Shown: positions 1 through 9,198 of the stretch, piece by piece
Layout: each line of letters opens with the position of its first letter
Position numbering within the stretch: position 1 is the first letter of the stretch
Origin: an uncultured Muribaculaceae bacterium
GTDB lineage: Bacteria; Bacteroidota; Bacteroidia; Bacteroidales; Muribaculaceae
Direction of reading: 5' to 3'
Length of the DNA stretch: 64,000 bases
NCBI GenBank assembly: GCA_910587075.1
Contig: CAJUKE010000002.1
Location: forward strand, 177,111 to 241,110
Notes under the pieces: model-generated
Told to the model about the DNA's origin: nothing
The model's input: only the letters and a program-made list of their open reading frames with translations
Database searches by the model: none
Program-made: the position numbers and the translations under genes

Positions 1-1381
1 CGCGCAGGATGGCTGATTCGGAGGTCGAGCGGTCGGGCCCCTCCTTGGTATGCCTCATCTTCTTGCCGAAATCTACGGAGTATGACACCCGTATATACCC
101 GTGCGACATATCGGTTTTCTCCTTGCGGGTGGAGAGGCCGCTAAAGGAGCGCGAGTAGGTCCAACTTTCGGTCGCGGGTTTTAGAAACAGGTTGTTGAAG
201 CCGGCCTCAAGCAGCCAACCGCTTGTGGCGAACGAGGCCGACGCGCCATATTTATGCGATGTGCGTATGCGCGTCAGACCGTAGCTGCTGATTTCGTTGG
301 GCGACTCGTAGTTGGCGTTGATTGAGAACTTGCCTATGTAATACGATGCCTGGGCGCGGCCGATGAACAGGTTTACCCAGGGAGTTGTCTCGCCGGGCAC
401 CTTGTTACCCTGATAGGAGTATGACGCTGAGCCTGAAATGCTGAACTTGTTGTTGGGGCGCCAGGTACCGCTGATGTTGGTCACGAAAATATGGTTTTTG
501 GTGTCGGACCGCAACGCGCGCACGAGGAGGTCCCCCTCGGTGTCGTATCGGTACGCTATAGCGTTGTTCTGCAACAGGTATCTCGCGAACCATTGCAGAT
601 TGACCTTGCCGATGCCTATGCCGTAAACGAGCGTGCCCATATACATGCGGGTTACATCGAGTTCGGGATTTCCAACGGAGACTTCCAGCGGGTCGATATA
701 CTGGATGGCGGAAGTCATAAAGCTTGTCGGGGGGTAGGAGACACCCATATACCCCTCGAAGAATATGAAATCGTTTTTGCCGGGCTGGCCGTCAAGACTG
801 ATGGTGAGGCTCGGGGAGTAGTTATGTGTCGTCTTGTAGCCACGGGTGTGGTATAGCGATGTCGCGATACCGGGCATAAGGTTGGTGGTCCATTTGCCGA
901 AGCGATGCTGCCAAGAGACGCCTCCGGTGCCTAAACCTATGAATATATGCTGATTGTTCGTGATTGTGCCCCTGTATTCGGCGTCGTTGATTTGGCTTGA
1001 GTATGTGGCTACGGCTGAAAGCGTGTTCTTCCTGTCGGCGTTCCAGACGTATTTCAGATTCGCGCGCTGGTTAAAATTGTCTTCCGACACGTTGGATTCA
1101 ATGCCCGGTGTTTCCGACTGTAGATAGGCATAGTTATATTTGTTGTGGCCGTAGCGTGCGAGCACGGAAGCCTCAAGCATATGGTTGGAGGCGATGTTGA
1201 ATTTGCCGTAGAGTTTCAGAGTGCCGGTTGTCGAGCGGTTGGTGGTTTTGGTCGATGTGGTGAAATTCCTCGATTCATCTATGGAGTATTTCGTTGACCC
1301 ATTGGTTTCGTTGCGCGGGGTCGCGTCGCGACCGAAAATTAGGTCGCCCCTCAGGGTGCGCTTTATTGCTTGAAATTTCAA
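1..1381 (-). pseudogene. 5'-truncated outer-membrane beta-barrel (TonB-receptor-like) gene remnant
   Basis: The minus strand is open without a stop from about 1381 to the left edge, roughly 460 codons. The translation is rich in alternating aromatic/polar beta-strand segments ('KLYGKFNIASNHMLEASV', 'FSISGSASYSYQGNKVPG', 'GYIRVSYSVDFGKKMRH') typical of the barrel half of TonB-dependent or OMP_b-brl_3-type outer-membrane proteins. The last visible residues (SESAILR) look close to the natural C-terminus. There is no signal peptide, plug domain or ATG at the 5' end: an in-frame TAA lies just upstream, and only a TTG (1381-1379) could start the frame. Upstream DNA becomes very AT-rich. I read it as a 5'-deleted copy; the barrel frame is intact, so the loss may be recent. 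Family assignment is from sequence character only. Confidence 0.6.
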
Positions 1382-1448
1382 TAAAATATTTTAAGTTTTT
1401 TTAACTTTTGGTTTTTGCGTTGAAATCCAGTAATTTCAATGAATGAGA

Positions 1449-1501
1449 ATAGGGCTGTGTCATAATCGAGGAAAATGTCCCTGATTATGGCACAACCCTA
1501 T
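1449..1501. repeat. 19-bp inverted repeat downstream of purF (terminator or IS-end relic)
   Basis: Arms 1449-1467 (atagggctgtgtcataatc) and 1483-1501 pair over 19 positions with two G-U type mismatches around a 15-nt loop. It lies 32 bp after the purF stop on the minus strand, so it could terminate purF transcription, but no U-tract follows on either strand. The arm resembles terminal repeats of some insertion sequences by its GGGCTGTGTCA core, and the neighbouring barrel gene is cut about 70 bp away. Which of the two it is cannot be settled here. Confidence 0.55.
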
Positions 1502-1532
1502 GGTGCTTTGTTGTCGCGGGATGCCGTCGGGG

Positions 1533-3425
1533 TCAGGCGTCGCGCTTGGTGGTGTTGCCTTCGTAGTAGTTGATGTAGGCGAGGTTCACAAGGCGGGTGC
1601 CGCCGGGGGTGGGGTAGTCGCCGGAGAAGTACCAGTCGCCGGGGCACCCGGGCACGGAGGCGTGGAGGCCGTCGAGTGTCTGGTAGACAATCTCGACTTC
1701 GGCCTTTGTGCCGGCGGGGGTGAGCATCTCAACCATCTTGCGGGAGATGTCGGCGTCGGTGAAGGGGGCGTAGATGGCCTTGACGCAGTTGACCTGCTGG
1801 TCGGCGGGGAGGAGCGACTGCTCCTTGCAGCGGCGGTAGGTCTCTTCGAGCACGTCGGCCATGCCGCGCTCCTTGAGGAGCTCTACGGCGGCGCGGAAGG
1901 CGATGAACTCGGCCATACGCGACATATCGATGCCGTAATAGTCGGGGTAGCGCACCTGGGGCGAGGAGCTGACAATCACGATTTTCTTGGGGTGCAGGCG
2001 GTCGAGCATTCCGATGATGGATTGCTTGAGGGTGGTGCCGCGCACGATGGAGTCGTCGATAACCACGAGGTTGTCAACATCGTTGGTCACGCATCCGTAG
2101 GTCACGTCGTAGACGTGGGCGGCGAGGTCGTTGCGCGACTCACCCTCGGCGATGAAGGTGCGGAGCTTGATGTCCTTGATGGCCACCTTCTCGACGCGCA
2201 GTTTGTGGTCCATAATCTCGCGGACGTTGCCGGCCGATAGCGTGCCGCGGCGGCTGAGCTCCATGATCTGCTTTACCTTGAGGTCGTTGAGATAGTTCTC
2301 GAACCCTTCAACCATACCGATGAAAGCTACCTCGGCGGTGTTGGGGATGAAGGAAATGACGGTGTGGTTCACGTCGTTGCCTACGGCGCGGAGCACTTCG
2401 GGGGCTATGCGGCGCCCGAGTTCCTTGCGCTCGCGGTAAATGTCGGCGTCGGAGCCGCGCGAGAAGTAGATGCGCTCGAACGAGCAGCGGGCGTTAGCCC
2501 CCTTGCCGAGGATGTCGGTTACCTGGATGTCGCCGTTTTTGCTGACAATCAGGGCCGAACCGGGCTCCAGCTCCTTGACTTCGGCGCGGCGCACGTTGAA
2601 CACCGTCTGAATCACGGGGCGCTCGGAGGTGAGCACCACAACCTCGTCGTCGATGTAGTAGAAGGCCGGGCGGATGCCGTTCTTGTCGCGGAGGGCGAAC
2701 ATATCGCCCGAGCCGGTAGCGCCGCAGATTACGAAGCCGCCGTCCCAGGAGGGTGAGGCGTTGGTGAGCACGCGCTTGATGTCGATGTTGTCCTCGATGG
2801 CTATGCCCAGCTCGGGATCCTGCAGGCGGTCGCGGAACTCGCGGTAGAGGCGGTGGTTCTCGCTGTCGAGGGCGTAGCCGAGCTGTTCGAGCAGCACTAT
2901 GGTGTCGGAGTAGATTCTTGGATGCTGTCCCTTCTCAACTATGGAGCGGAAAACCTCGTCGACGTTGGTCATATTGAAGTTGCCGCACATGATGAGGTTG
3001 CGCGAGCGCCAGTTGTTGCGGCGCAGGAAGGGGTGGACGTACGAGATGCCCGACTTGCCGGTAGTCGAGTAGCGGAGGTGCCCCATATAGATTTCGCCTA
3101 AGAAGGGGGTCAGTGCCTCTGCCTCGCCGGCTGGCTTGGAGTCGACGTCGTCGGCCTTGAGGGCGGGCAGCACCGAGGAGAATATGTCGGAGATGGCTCC
3201 GGCGCCGAGGGCGCGCTCGCGGAATATGTATTCATGGCCGGGCACGCTGTGGAGTTTCACAACGCCGATACCTGCGCCTTCCTGGCCGCGGTTGTGCTGC
3301 TTTTCCATAAGCAGGTAGAGGCGGTTGAGGGCGTAGGCGTAGGTTCCGTATTTCTTTCGGTAGTACTCCAAAGGCTTGCGCAGGCGTATCATAGCTACGC
3401 CGCACTCGTGTTTGAGCTGCTCCAT
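1533..3425 (-). CDS. purF: Amidophosphoribosyltransferase, large Bacteroidetes-type (PurF family)
   Basis: 630 residues, about 125 longer than the E. coli enzyme. It has the class II glutamine amidotransferase N-terminal domain with the likely nucleophile Cys8 (HECGVAM), followed by a phosphoribosyltransferase domain with the PRPP loop VVIDDSIVRGTTLKQS near residue 460. The family transfers glutamine amide nitrogen to PRPP, the first step of purine synthesis. In this long form the Cys is not at position 2, so either N-terminal processing occurs or the paralog has a modified role; Bacteroidetes usually carry a second, shorter PurF elsewhere. It lies 142 bp downstream of glutamine synthetase on the same strand, which would link glutamine supply to purine synthesis. 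ATG start. Confidence 0.88.
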   Translation of the reverse strand: MEQLKHECGVAMIRLRKPLEYYRKKYGTYAYALNRLYLLMEKQHNRGQEGAGIGVVKLHSVPGHEYIFRERALGAGAISDIFSSVLPALKADDVDSKPAGEAEALTPFLGEIYMGHLRYSTTGKSGISYVHPFLRRNNWRSRNLIMCGNFNMTNVDEVFRSIVEKGQHPRIYSDTIVLLEQLGYALDSENHRLYREFRDRLQDPELGIAIEDNIDIKRVLTNASPSWDGGFVICGATGSGDMFALRDKNGIRPAFYYIDDEVVVLTSERPVIQTVFNVRRAEVKELEPGSALIVSKNGDIQVTDILGKGANARCSFERIYFSRGSDADIYRERKELGRRIAPEVLRAVGNDVNHTVISFIPNTAEVAFIGMVEGFENYLNDLKVKQIMELSRRGTLSAGNVREIMDHKLRVEKVAIKDIKLRTFIAEGESRNDLAAHVYDVTYGCVTNDVDNLVVIDDSIVRGTTLKQSIIGMLDRLHPKKIVIVSSSPQVRYPDYYGIDMSRMAEFIAFRAAVELLKERGMADVLEETYRRCKEQSLLPADQQVNCVKAIYAPFTDADISRKMVEMLTPAGTKAEVEIVYQTLDGLHASVPGCPGDWYFSGDYPTPGGTRLVNLAYINYYEGNTTKRDA

Positions 3426-3507
3426 AAAGGGGTGTATCTGGTGTTAAGGTCTCTCTTTGAGAGTGGTGGAGAGGGGGTTATCTGATTTAATATTTGTTTT
3501 TGGGGAT

Positions 3508-3543
3508 GCCGCCGCGCCGTCCGAGTGGGGGCGGCGCGGCGGC
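3508..3543. terminator. Strong G+C hairpin between glutamine synthetase and purF
   Basis: Perfect 11-bp arms (gccgccgcgcc at 3508-3518 and its complement at 3533-3543) lie 24 bp after the glutamine synthetase stop. The position suits a transcription terminator or processing site, but no U-tract follows on the minus strand, so termination is only inferred. Confidence 0.4.
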
Positions 3544-3567
3544 ACCATTCCGTTTGGCGGTGTCGGA

Positions 3568-5757
3568 TCAGCGGATGAAGAGCATTTCGCGGTACTTCGG
3601 CAGGGGCCACATCTCGTTGTCGACCATCAGTTCCAGCTTGTCGATGTGGTAGCGGATGGTGTCCATCGAGGGTACCACGTTGTCGTGGTAGGCCACGGCC
3701 TTCTCGCGCTCGTTCTCGATGCGGTTGGCGGCCTTGCGGGCGTCGGTCATCTGCTTCACATAGGTGCGGATGGCGGCGATGTGCTTCGAGATGGCCTCGA
3801 TGGCGTCGCGGTCGCAGGCGCTCATTTCGGCGGCCTTGTCGGCGGGGAAGAGGCTCTGGAGCTTCACCAGGTTGTCAACGAGGATTGACTGGTAGCGGGT
3901 GGCCACGGGCACGATATGGTTAAGGGCGAGGTCGCCGAGCACTCGGGCCTCGATCTGTATCTTCTTGGTGTACATCTCCCACTTCACCTCGTTGCGGGCG
4001 CGGAGCTCAAGCTCGGTGAGTACGCCCGACTTGGTGAACATCTCGATGGACTCGGGGCGCAGGTAGGCGTCGAAAATCACCGGCACGGAGGTCTCGCAGT
4101 CGAGGCCGCGGCGCTCGGCCTCGGCTTTCCATTCGTCGGAGTAGCCGTTGCCGTCGAAGTGGATGGCTTTCGACTTGGCGATCAGCTCCTTCGACTCCTC
4201 AAGGATGGCGTGGTATAGCGATTCCTCGCGCTCAACGCGGGCATCGACGCGCTTCTTGAACTCGGCGAGCTGCTCGGCCACGGCGGCGTTGAGGGCGATC
4301 ATGGCGGCGGCGCAGTTGGCCGACGAGCCCACGGCGCGGAACTCGAAGCGGTTGCCGGTGAAGGCGAAGGGGGAGGTGCGGTTGCGGTCGGTGTTGTCGA
4401 GCATGATTTCGGGAATCTGCGACACGCCGACGGTGATACCCTCCTTGGCCGAGAACTCGATCAGCTCGTCGTCGGTGCTGTTTTCGAGGCGCTCGAAAAT
4501 CTCGGCGATCTGCGAACCGGTGAAGATCGAGATGATGGCGGGGGGAGCCTCGTTGGCGCCCAGGCGGTGGGCGTTGGTGGCGGAGGCGATGGAGGCTTTG
4601 AGCAGGGCGTTGTGGCGGTGTACGGCGGCCATCACGTTGGCCACGAATGCTATGAAGCGGAGGTTTTCGCGGGGAGTCTTGCCAGGGGCGAAGAGGAGCG
4701 AGCCGGTGTCGGTGCCGAGGCTCCAGTTGTTGTGCTTGCCCGAGCCGTTTACGCCTGAGAAGGGTTTCTCGTGCAGGAGCACGCGGAAGTTATGGCGCTT
4801 GGCCACTTCCGACATAATGCTCATAAGCAGCAGGTTGTGGTCGTTGGCGAGGTTGCACTCCTCATATACGGGGGCCAGCTCGAACTGGTTGGGGGCCACC
4901 TCGTTGTGGCGGGTATGGGCGGGTATGCCGAGGCGGTGGCATTCGAGCTCAAGGTCGAGCATGAAGGCCTCGACGCGCGAGGGGATCGCACCGAAGTAGT
5001 GGTCTTCGAGCTGCTGGTTCTTGGCGCTCTCGTGGCCCATAAGCGTGCGGCCCGTCATAACCAGGTCGGGGCGGGCGGCGTAGAGTGCCTCGTCGACCAG
5101 GAAGTACTCCTGCTCCCAGCCGAGGAAGCAGTTGACATGGCGCACGTCCTTGTCGAAGTACTGCGCGACGCCTGTCGCGGCCTTGTCAACGGCGTTGAGG
5201 GCGCGGAGCAGCGGGGTCTTGTAGTCGAGCGACTCGCCGGTGTAGGATATGAATATGGTGGGTATGCAGAGAGTCTTGTTGTGGATGAACACAGGCGAGG
5301 AGATGTCCCAGGCCGAGTAGCCGCGGGCCTCGAAAGTGTTGCGTATGCCGCCGTTGGGGAAGCTTGAAGCGTCGGGTTCCTGCTGCACGAGGAGCTTACC
5401 TTTGAACTCCTCGACCACGCCCCCTTTGCCGTCGTGCTCGACGAAGGCGTCGTGTTTTTCAGCCGTTCCCCCGGTAAGGGGCGCGAACCAGTGGGTGTAG
5501 TGGCGCACGCCGTTGTCGATGGCCCACTGCTTCATCCCCTCGGCGATGCTGTCGGCGAGTTTCAGCGATATGGGCTGTTTGTTGTCGATGGCGTAGACCA
5601 GTTCGTCGTAGACCTTCTTTGGGAGGTACTCAAACATTTTCTGGCGGTTGAAAACCAGCTCGCCGTAGTACTTTTCGGGGCGTTCTGCCGGAGTTTCAAC
5701 ACCAACGGCTTTGCGGCCGGAGGCTTCGCGGACCGCTTCAAATCTTAATAACGACAT
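3568..5757 (-). CDS. glnN: Type III glutamine synthetase (GSIII)
   Basis: 729 residues, the usual length for GSIII and far longer than GSI (about 450-470). It carries the GSIII N-terminal region (YYGELVFNRQKMFEYLP), catalytic-domain segments such as HNEVAPNQFELAPVYEECN and GSGKHNNWSLGT, and the GSIII-specific C-terminal extension. It catalyses ATP-dependent amidation of glutamate, the main route of ammonia assimilation in Bacteroidales, as a large cytoplasmic oligomer. The start was set at the ATG giving MSLLRFEAV. It is followed by purF and preceded by dapL across a 69-bp gap holding a CT-rich repeat. No promoter box was recognised in that gap, so it may be co-transcribed with dapF-dapL. Confidence 0.95.
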   Translation of the reverse strand: MSLLRFEAVREASGRKAVGVETPAERPEKYYGELVFNRQKMFEYLPKKVYDELVYAIDNKQPISLKLADSIAEGMKQWAIDNGVRHYTHWFAPLTGGTAEKHDAFVEHDGKGGVVEEFKGKLLVQQEPDASSFPNGGIRNTFEARGYSAWDISSPVFIHNKTLCIPTIFISYTGESLDYKTPLLRALNAVDKAATGVAQYFDKDVRHVNCFLGWEQEYFLVDEALYAARPDLVMTGRTLMGHESAKNQQLEDHYFGAIPSRVEAFMLDLELECHRLGIPAHTRHNEVAPNQFELAPVYEECNLANDHNLLLMSIMSEVAKRHNFRVLLHEKPFSGVNGSGKHNNWSLGTDTGSLLFAPGKTPRENLRFIAFVANVMAAVHRHNALLKASIASATNAHRLGANEAPPAIISIFTGSQIAEIFERLENSTDDELIEFSAKEGITVGVSQIPEIMLDNTDRNRTSPFAFTGNRFEFRAVGSSANCAAAMIALNAAVAEQLAEFKKRVDARVEREESLYHAILEESKELIAKSKAIHFDGNGYSDEWKAEAERRGLDCETSVPVIFDAYLRPESIEMFTKSGVLTELELRARNEVKWEMYTKKIQIEARVLGDLALNHIVPVATRYQSILVDNLVKLQSLFPADKAAEMSACDRDAIEAISKHIAAIRTYVKQMTDARKAANRIENEREKAVAYHDNVVPSMDTIRYHIDKLELMVDNEMWPLPKYREMLFIR

Positions 5758-5780
5758 ATATTTACTTATTAGAAACCAGG

Positions 5781-5820
5781 GGAGGGTGGAGAGTGAAAGG
5801 TGGAGAGTGGAGAGAGTGAA
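5781..5820. repeat. CT-rich (mRNA strand) short tandem repeat in the dapL-glnN gap
   Basis: Imperfect repeats of a gtggagagtg-type unit on the plus strand; on the minus (mRNA) strand they read TTCACTCTCC. The 20-mer cctttcactctccaccctcc from this tract recurs exactly at 22054-22073 before prfB. Confidence 0.7.
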
Positions 5821-5826
5821 TTTGAA

Positions 5827-7059
5827 TCAGGCGAAGCGGCTTACGATGCGGCGCAGGGCTTCGCGGGTGTTTTCAAGCGTGTTGAAGGCCGTGAGGCGGA
5901 AGTAGCCCTCGCCGGCGGGGCCGAAGCCGGAGCCAGGAGTGCCCGCTACCTGGCATTCGCGGAGGAGCAGGTCGAAGAAGGCCCAGGAGTCCATGCCGTC
6001 TGGGGTCTTCAGCCATACATAGGGGGCGTTCTCGCCCCCGAACACCTCGAACCCGGCTTTGCGGAGCTCGGAGAGCATCAGAGCGGCGTTGGCCATATAA
6101 TAGTCGACCGCCTCGCGGGCCTGGCGGCGTCCCTCGGGGGTGTAGATGGCGGCGGCACCGCGCTGGGATATGTACGAAGCCCCGTTGAACTTGGTGCACT
6201 GGCGGCGGTTCCAGAGGTGGTTGAGCCCTACCTCGCGCCCTTCGGAGTCGACCCCTTTGAGCTCTTTGGGCACCACGGTGTAGCCGCAGCGCACCCCGGT
6301 GAATCCGGCGGTCTTCGAGAAGCTGCGGAACTCGATGGCTACCTTCTTGGCTCCCTCGATCTCGTAGATGGAGTGGGGCACACCTTCCTGGCGGATAAAC
6401 GCCTCGTAGGCCGAGTCGTAGAGTATGAGCGCGCCATTGGCGGCGGCGTAGTCAACCCAGGCTTTGAGCTGCTCGCGGGTGAGCGCCGTGCCGGTGGGGT
6501 TGTTGGGGTAGCAGAGGTATATCATATCGACCTTCTCCTCGGGGAGAGCGGGCACGAAGCCGTTCTCGGCGGTCACCGGGAGATATACGACCTTGCTGAA
6601 GCTCCCTCCGGCGAGGGGCGCTCCGGCGCGGCCGGCCATAACGTTGGTGTCGACGTACACGGGGTATACCGGGTCGGTGACGGCCACGCGGTTGCTGGCG
6701 GCGAGGATGTCGCCGATGTTGCCGGTGTCGCTCTTGGCCCCGTCGCTCACGAAAATCTCGTCGGGGGCGATTTCGACACCGCGGGCGCGGTAGTCGTGCT
6801 CGGCGATCGCCTCGCGGAGGAAGGGGTACCCCTGCTCGGGGCCGTAGCCGCGGAAAGTGGCGGCGTTGGCCTCGTCGTCGACGGCGGCGTGCATCGCCTC
6901 GATGGCGGCGGGGCAGAGGGGTATGGTTACGTCGCCTATGCCGAGACGAATAATCTCGGCTTCGGGATTGGCCTCCTTGAAGGCGGCTATGCGGCGTGCC
7001 ACTTCCGAGAAAAGGTAGCTCTCGGCGAGCTGGCAGAAGTTATCGTTGATTTTGAACAT
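5827..7059 (-). CDS. dapL: LL-diaminopimelate aminotransferase
   Basis: 410 residues, typical for DapL. It is a fold-type I PLP aminotransferase with the cofactor lysine at K249 (FRSFSKTAGFTG), YPNNPTGT substrate loop and C-terminal NTLENTREALRRI. It makes LL-diaminopimelate directly from tetrahydrodipicolinate, the one-step lysine/peptidoglycan route used by Bacteroidetes. The frame is open further upstream to 7293, but that stretch overlaps dapF and has no aminotransferase sequence, so I chose the ATG at 7059 (MFKINDNFCQLAE). It sits 26 bp downstream of dapF, whose enzyme takes the next step, so the two form an operon. Confidence 0.94.
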   Translation of the reverse strand: MFKINDNFCQLAESYLFSEVARRIAAFKEANPEAEIIRLGIGDVTIPLCPAAIEAMHAAVDDEANAATFRGYGPEQGYPFLREAIAEHDYRARGVEIAPDEIFVSDGAKSDTGNIGDILAASNRVAVTDPVYPVYVDTNVMAGRAGAPLAGGSFSKVVYLPVTAENGFVPALPEEKVDMIYLCYPNNPTGTALTREQLKAWVDYAAANGALILYDSAYEAFIRQEGVPHSIYEIEGAKKVAIEFRSFSKTAGFTGVRCGYTVVPKELKGVDSEGREVGLNHLWNRRQCTKFNGASYISQRGAAAIYTPEGRRQAREAVDYYMANAALMLSELRKAGFEVFGGENAPYVWLKTPDGMDSWAFFDLLLRECQVAGTPGSGFGPAGEGYFRLTAFNTLENTREALRRIVSRFA

Positions 7060-7085
7060 CGTAGGGTGGTGGTTGCTTTTCGCGT

Positions 7086-7934
7086 TTACAGATAATATAC
7101 CCCGTCGAACACGATGGCGGCGGGGCCTGTCATAAATATATGGTTTGTGGCCTCGTCCCAGCGGATGCGGAGGTCGCCCCCGAGAAGGCGCACAGTCACT
7201 TCGCGTCCGGCCCGGCCGGTTACGGCGGCTGCCACGGCGGTGGCGCAGGCCCCGGTGCCGCAGGCCATAGTCTCGCCGCTGCCGCGTTCCCACACGCGCA
7301 TGCGTATTTCAGAGGGTGAGAGCACCTGGGCGAACTCTATATTGGCGCGTTCGGGCCACATTGGATGGTTTTCGAGAGCCTGTCCGGCCGAATGGACCCT
7401 CTCGCCGAAGGCGTCGAGGTCATCGACGAACACCACCCCGTGGGGGTTGCCTGTCGACACGGCGTTCACCTCCATAATCTCGCCGCGGTCGGCCTCGGCG
7501 GGTATCGCGAGGTTGCGGTCGGCCAGCACTGGAATCAGTTCCGGGATGAACTCCGGCTCGCCCATGTCGACGGTTACGGATTCCACTTTACCGTCGTTGC
7601 CGAGGTGGAGGCTTAAATATTTAACGCCCGAAAGTGTTTCGAGCGTTATATTTTCGCGGTCGGTGAGGCCGCGGTCGTAGACATATTTTCCGATGCATCG
7701 GGAGGCGTTGCCGCACATGCGCCCTTCGGAGCCGTCGGCGTTGAACATCCGCATTTTGAAGTCGGCGATTTCAGAGGGGAGAATCAGCACCAGGCCGTCA
7801 CCCCCGACGCCCGTGTGGCGGTCGCTTACGCGGCGCGCGAGATCCTCGATGTTGTCAGGGCAGGAGGCAGTGCAGTCAATATAGACGTAGTCGTTGCCTA
7901 TGCCGTGCATTTTGGTGAACTTCAGAGATTCCAT
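7086..7934 (-). CDS. dapF: Diaminopimelate epimerase
   Basis: 282 residues. It has two homologous halves, each with a catalytic cysteine: C74 in RMCGNASRC and C225 in ETMACGTGAC. N-terminal KMHGIGNDY is a family signature. It interconverts LL- and meso-diaminopimelate in the cytoplasm, feeding lysine and peptidoglycan synthesis, and works directly after DapL encoded 26 bp downstream. ATG start 49 bp after a recognisable -7 box (7983-7990), so it is probably the first gene of a dapF-dapL(-glnN-purF) transcript. Confidence 0.95.
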   Translation of the reverse strand: MESLKFTKMHGIGNDYVYIDCTASCPDNIEDLARRVSDRHTGVGGDGLVLILPSEIADFKMRMFNADGSEGRMCGNASRCIGKYVYDRGLTDRENITLETLSGVKYLSLHLGNDGKVESVTVDMGEPEFIPELIPVLADRNLAIPAEADRGEIMEVNAVSTGNPHGVVFVDDLDAFGERVHSAGQALENHPMWPERANIEFAQVLSPSEIRMRVWERGSGETMACGTGACATAVAAAVTGRAGREVTVRLLGGDLRIRWDEATNHIFMTGPAAIVFDGVYYL

Positions 7935-7982
7935 TCGGTAGTGAAGCGTGTTTTCAGCGTTAGCGCTGGAAAAAATTCACCG

Positions 7983-7990
7983 CGAAGTTA
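7983..7990 (-). promoter_or_regulatory. Bacteroidetes -7 box for dapF (TAACTTCG)
   Basis: Minus strand reads TAACTTCGCG, a one-base variant of the Bacteroidetes consensus TAnnTTTG, 49 bp upstream of the dapF ATG. The same ten bases recur at five other promoters in the window. Confidence 0.6.
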
Positions 7991-8304
7991 CGCCATAAAC
8001 GCGACAACGCCAAGCTCCCGCCCCGATTTTTTTCGCAAATTTTTGTGCCGTTTCCGCACTCGTTTCCGCACCTCGATTTTTCGCATTGTGAGGCAATGGG
8101 ATATTCACAATCGGCCGATTCCTATTAAGGGTTTGTTTTTGATCATCCGAGTAAGTGCGGAATAAGTGAATCCACGGCCATATTCCGCAGTCAATTTTGC
8201 GACACTGTCGCAAGAATCGATTTGCCATAGTTGTCATAGCATTCGTGTCCGATGACAAGTCGATTGTGATGACTGCTTGGGGCGTTGATTGGTTATATAG
8301 GTGG
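7991..8304. other. Intergenic region between dapF and the ZIP gene
   Basis: The region downstream of the ZIP gene and upstream of dapF holds no convincing gene. A small inverted repeat (tgcgac/gtcgca, 8198-8212) is visible. A 93-codon minus-strand frame across 7977-8258 has no recognisable protein character and is not called. Confidence 0.4.
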
Positions 8305-9084
8305 TCAGGAGAGGACCACGTCGAGTATCATCATGGCCACGAAGCCGATGGCGAACCCCATGGTGCTGAGGTTGCTGTGGGGCGGCTGGGAGGCTTCGGG
8401 GATTAGCTCCTCGACCACGACGTAGAGCATCGCACCGGCGGCGAAAGCCAGCAGGTAGGGTAGGAGCGGGGTGATCCAGGTGGCCAGCAGCAACACGAGG
8501 ATGGCGCCCAGCGGCTCCACAACGCCGCTGAGTGCGCCGTAGGCGAAGCTGCGGGTGCGGGAGTGCCCCTCGGCGCGCATCGGCATGGAGATGATGGCGC
8601 CCTCGGGCACGTTCTGTATGGCTATTCCGAGGGCCACGGCCAGCGCCGACGCCATGGTGATGTCGGAGGAGCCGTCGAGTACGCCCGCCAGCACCACCCC
8701 GACGGCCATCCCCTCTGGGAGGTTGTGGATGGTTACGGCGAGTGACAGCATGGCCGTGCGCGACAGTTTGCTGCGGGGGCCTTCGCGGTCGCCGTTGAGG
8801 TGGAGGTGGGGCGTGGCCATGTCGAGGCAGAGTAGGAACCCGATGCCGGCGAGGAAGCCCACGGCAGACGGCACGACCGACCACCGACCCATATCGGAGC
8901 ACATCTCGATCGATGGAATCAGGAGCGACCACACCGAGGCGGCCACCATCACCCCCGAGGCGAACCCCAAGAGCGTCTTTTGCAGACGCGGTGAAATCTC
9001 GCCGCGGAGGAAGAACACGAACGCCGCCCCGGCGGCGGTGCCTAACAGCGGAAGAAGAAGCCCTATGATGAGTAATGAATTCAT
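8305..9084 (-). CDS. ZIP-family divalent metal transporter (ZupT/GufA-like)
   Basis: 259 residues with about eight hydrophobic segments. The two metal-binding helices are plain: H120-N121-L-P-E124-G and the matching Q157-N158-V-P-E161-G. A histidine-containing loop (TPHLHLNGD, about residues 91-99) precedes them, as in other ZIP proteins. The family imports zinc and other divalent metals across the inner membrane; the metal actually carried cannot be read from the sequence. It is monocistronic, with its own -7 box 20 bp before the ATG, and divergent from the SGNH hydrolase gene at 9199. Confidence 0.9.
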   Translation of the reverse strand: MNSLLIIGLLLPLLGTAAGAAFVFFLRGEISPRLQKTLLGFASGVMVAASVWSLLIPSIEMCSDMGRWSVVPSAVGFLAGIGFLLCLDMATPHLHLNGDREGPRSKLSRTAMLSLAVTIHNLPEGMAVGVVLAGVLDGSSDITMASALAVALGIAIQNVPEGAIISMPMRAEGHSRTRSFAYGALSGVVEPLGAILVLLLATWITPLLPYLLAFAAGAMLYVVVEELIPEASQPPHSNLSTMGFAIGFVAMMILDVVLS

Positions 9085-9103
9085 ACTTGTTTTAATCTAA
9101 CCA

Positions 9104-9131
9104 CAAAGATAAACATTTTGTCGAAAACAAA
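9104..9131 (-). promoter_or_regulatory. Promoter of the ZIP gene (TATCTTTG with upstream TTTG)
   Basis: The minus strand carries TATCTTTG at 9111-9104, matching TAnnTTTG, with TTTG at 9131-9128 as a possible -33 element 16 bp away. The ATG follows 20 bp downstream. Confidence 0.6.
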
Positions 9132-9175
9132 GGTTTTGGCAGGGTTTTCAGACCTGTAGTTGCCGAGTTTTTTGT

Positions 9176-9183
9176 TAACTTCG
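9176..9183 (+). promoter_or_regulatory. -7 box for the SGNH hydrolase gene (TAACTTCG)
   Basis: TAACTTCGCG on the plus strand, 15 bp before the ATG at 9199, which implies a very short leader. It is the same variant box as at dapF. Confidence 0.55.
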
Positions 9184-9198
9184 CGATAAATAAGAACA

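Noticed and set aside
7977..8258. 93-codon minus-strand frame upstream of dapF
   Set aside because: It overlaps the dapF promoter box and has no protein-like pattern.
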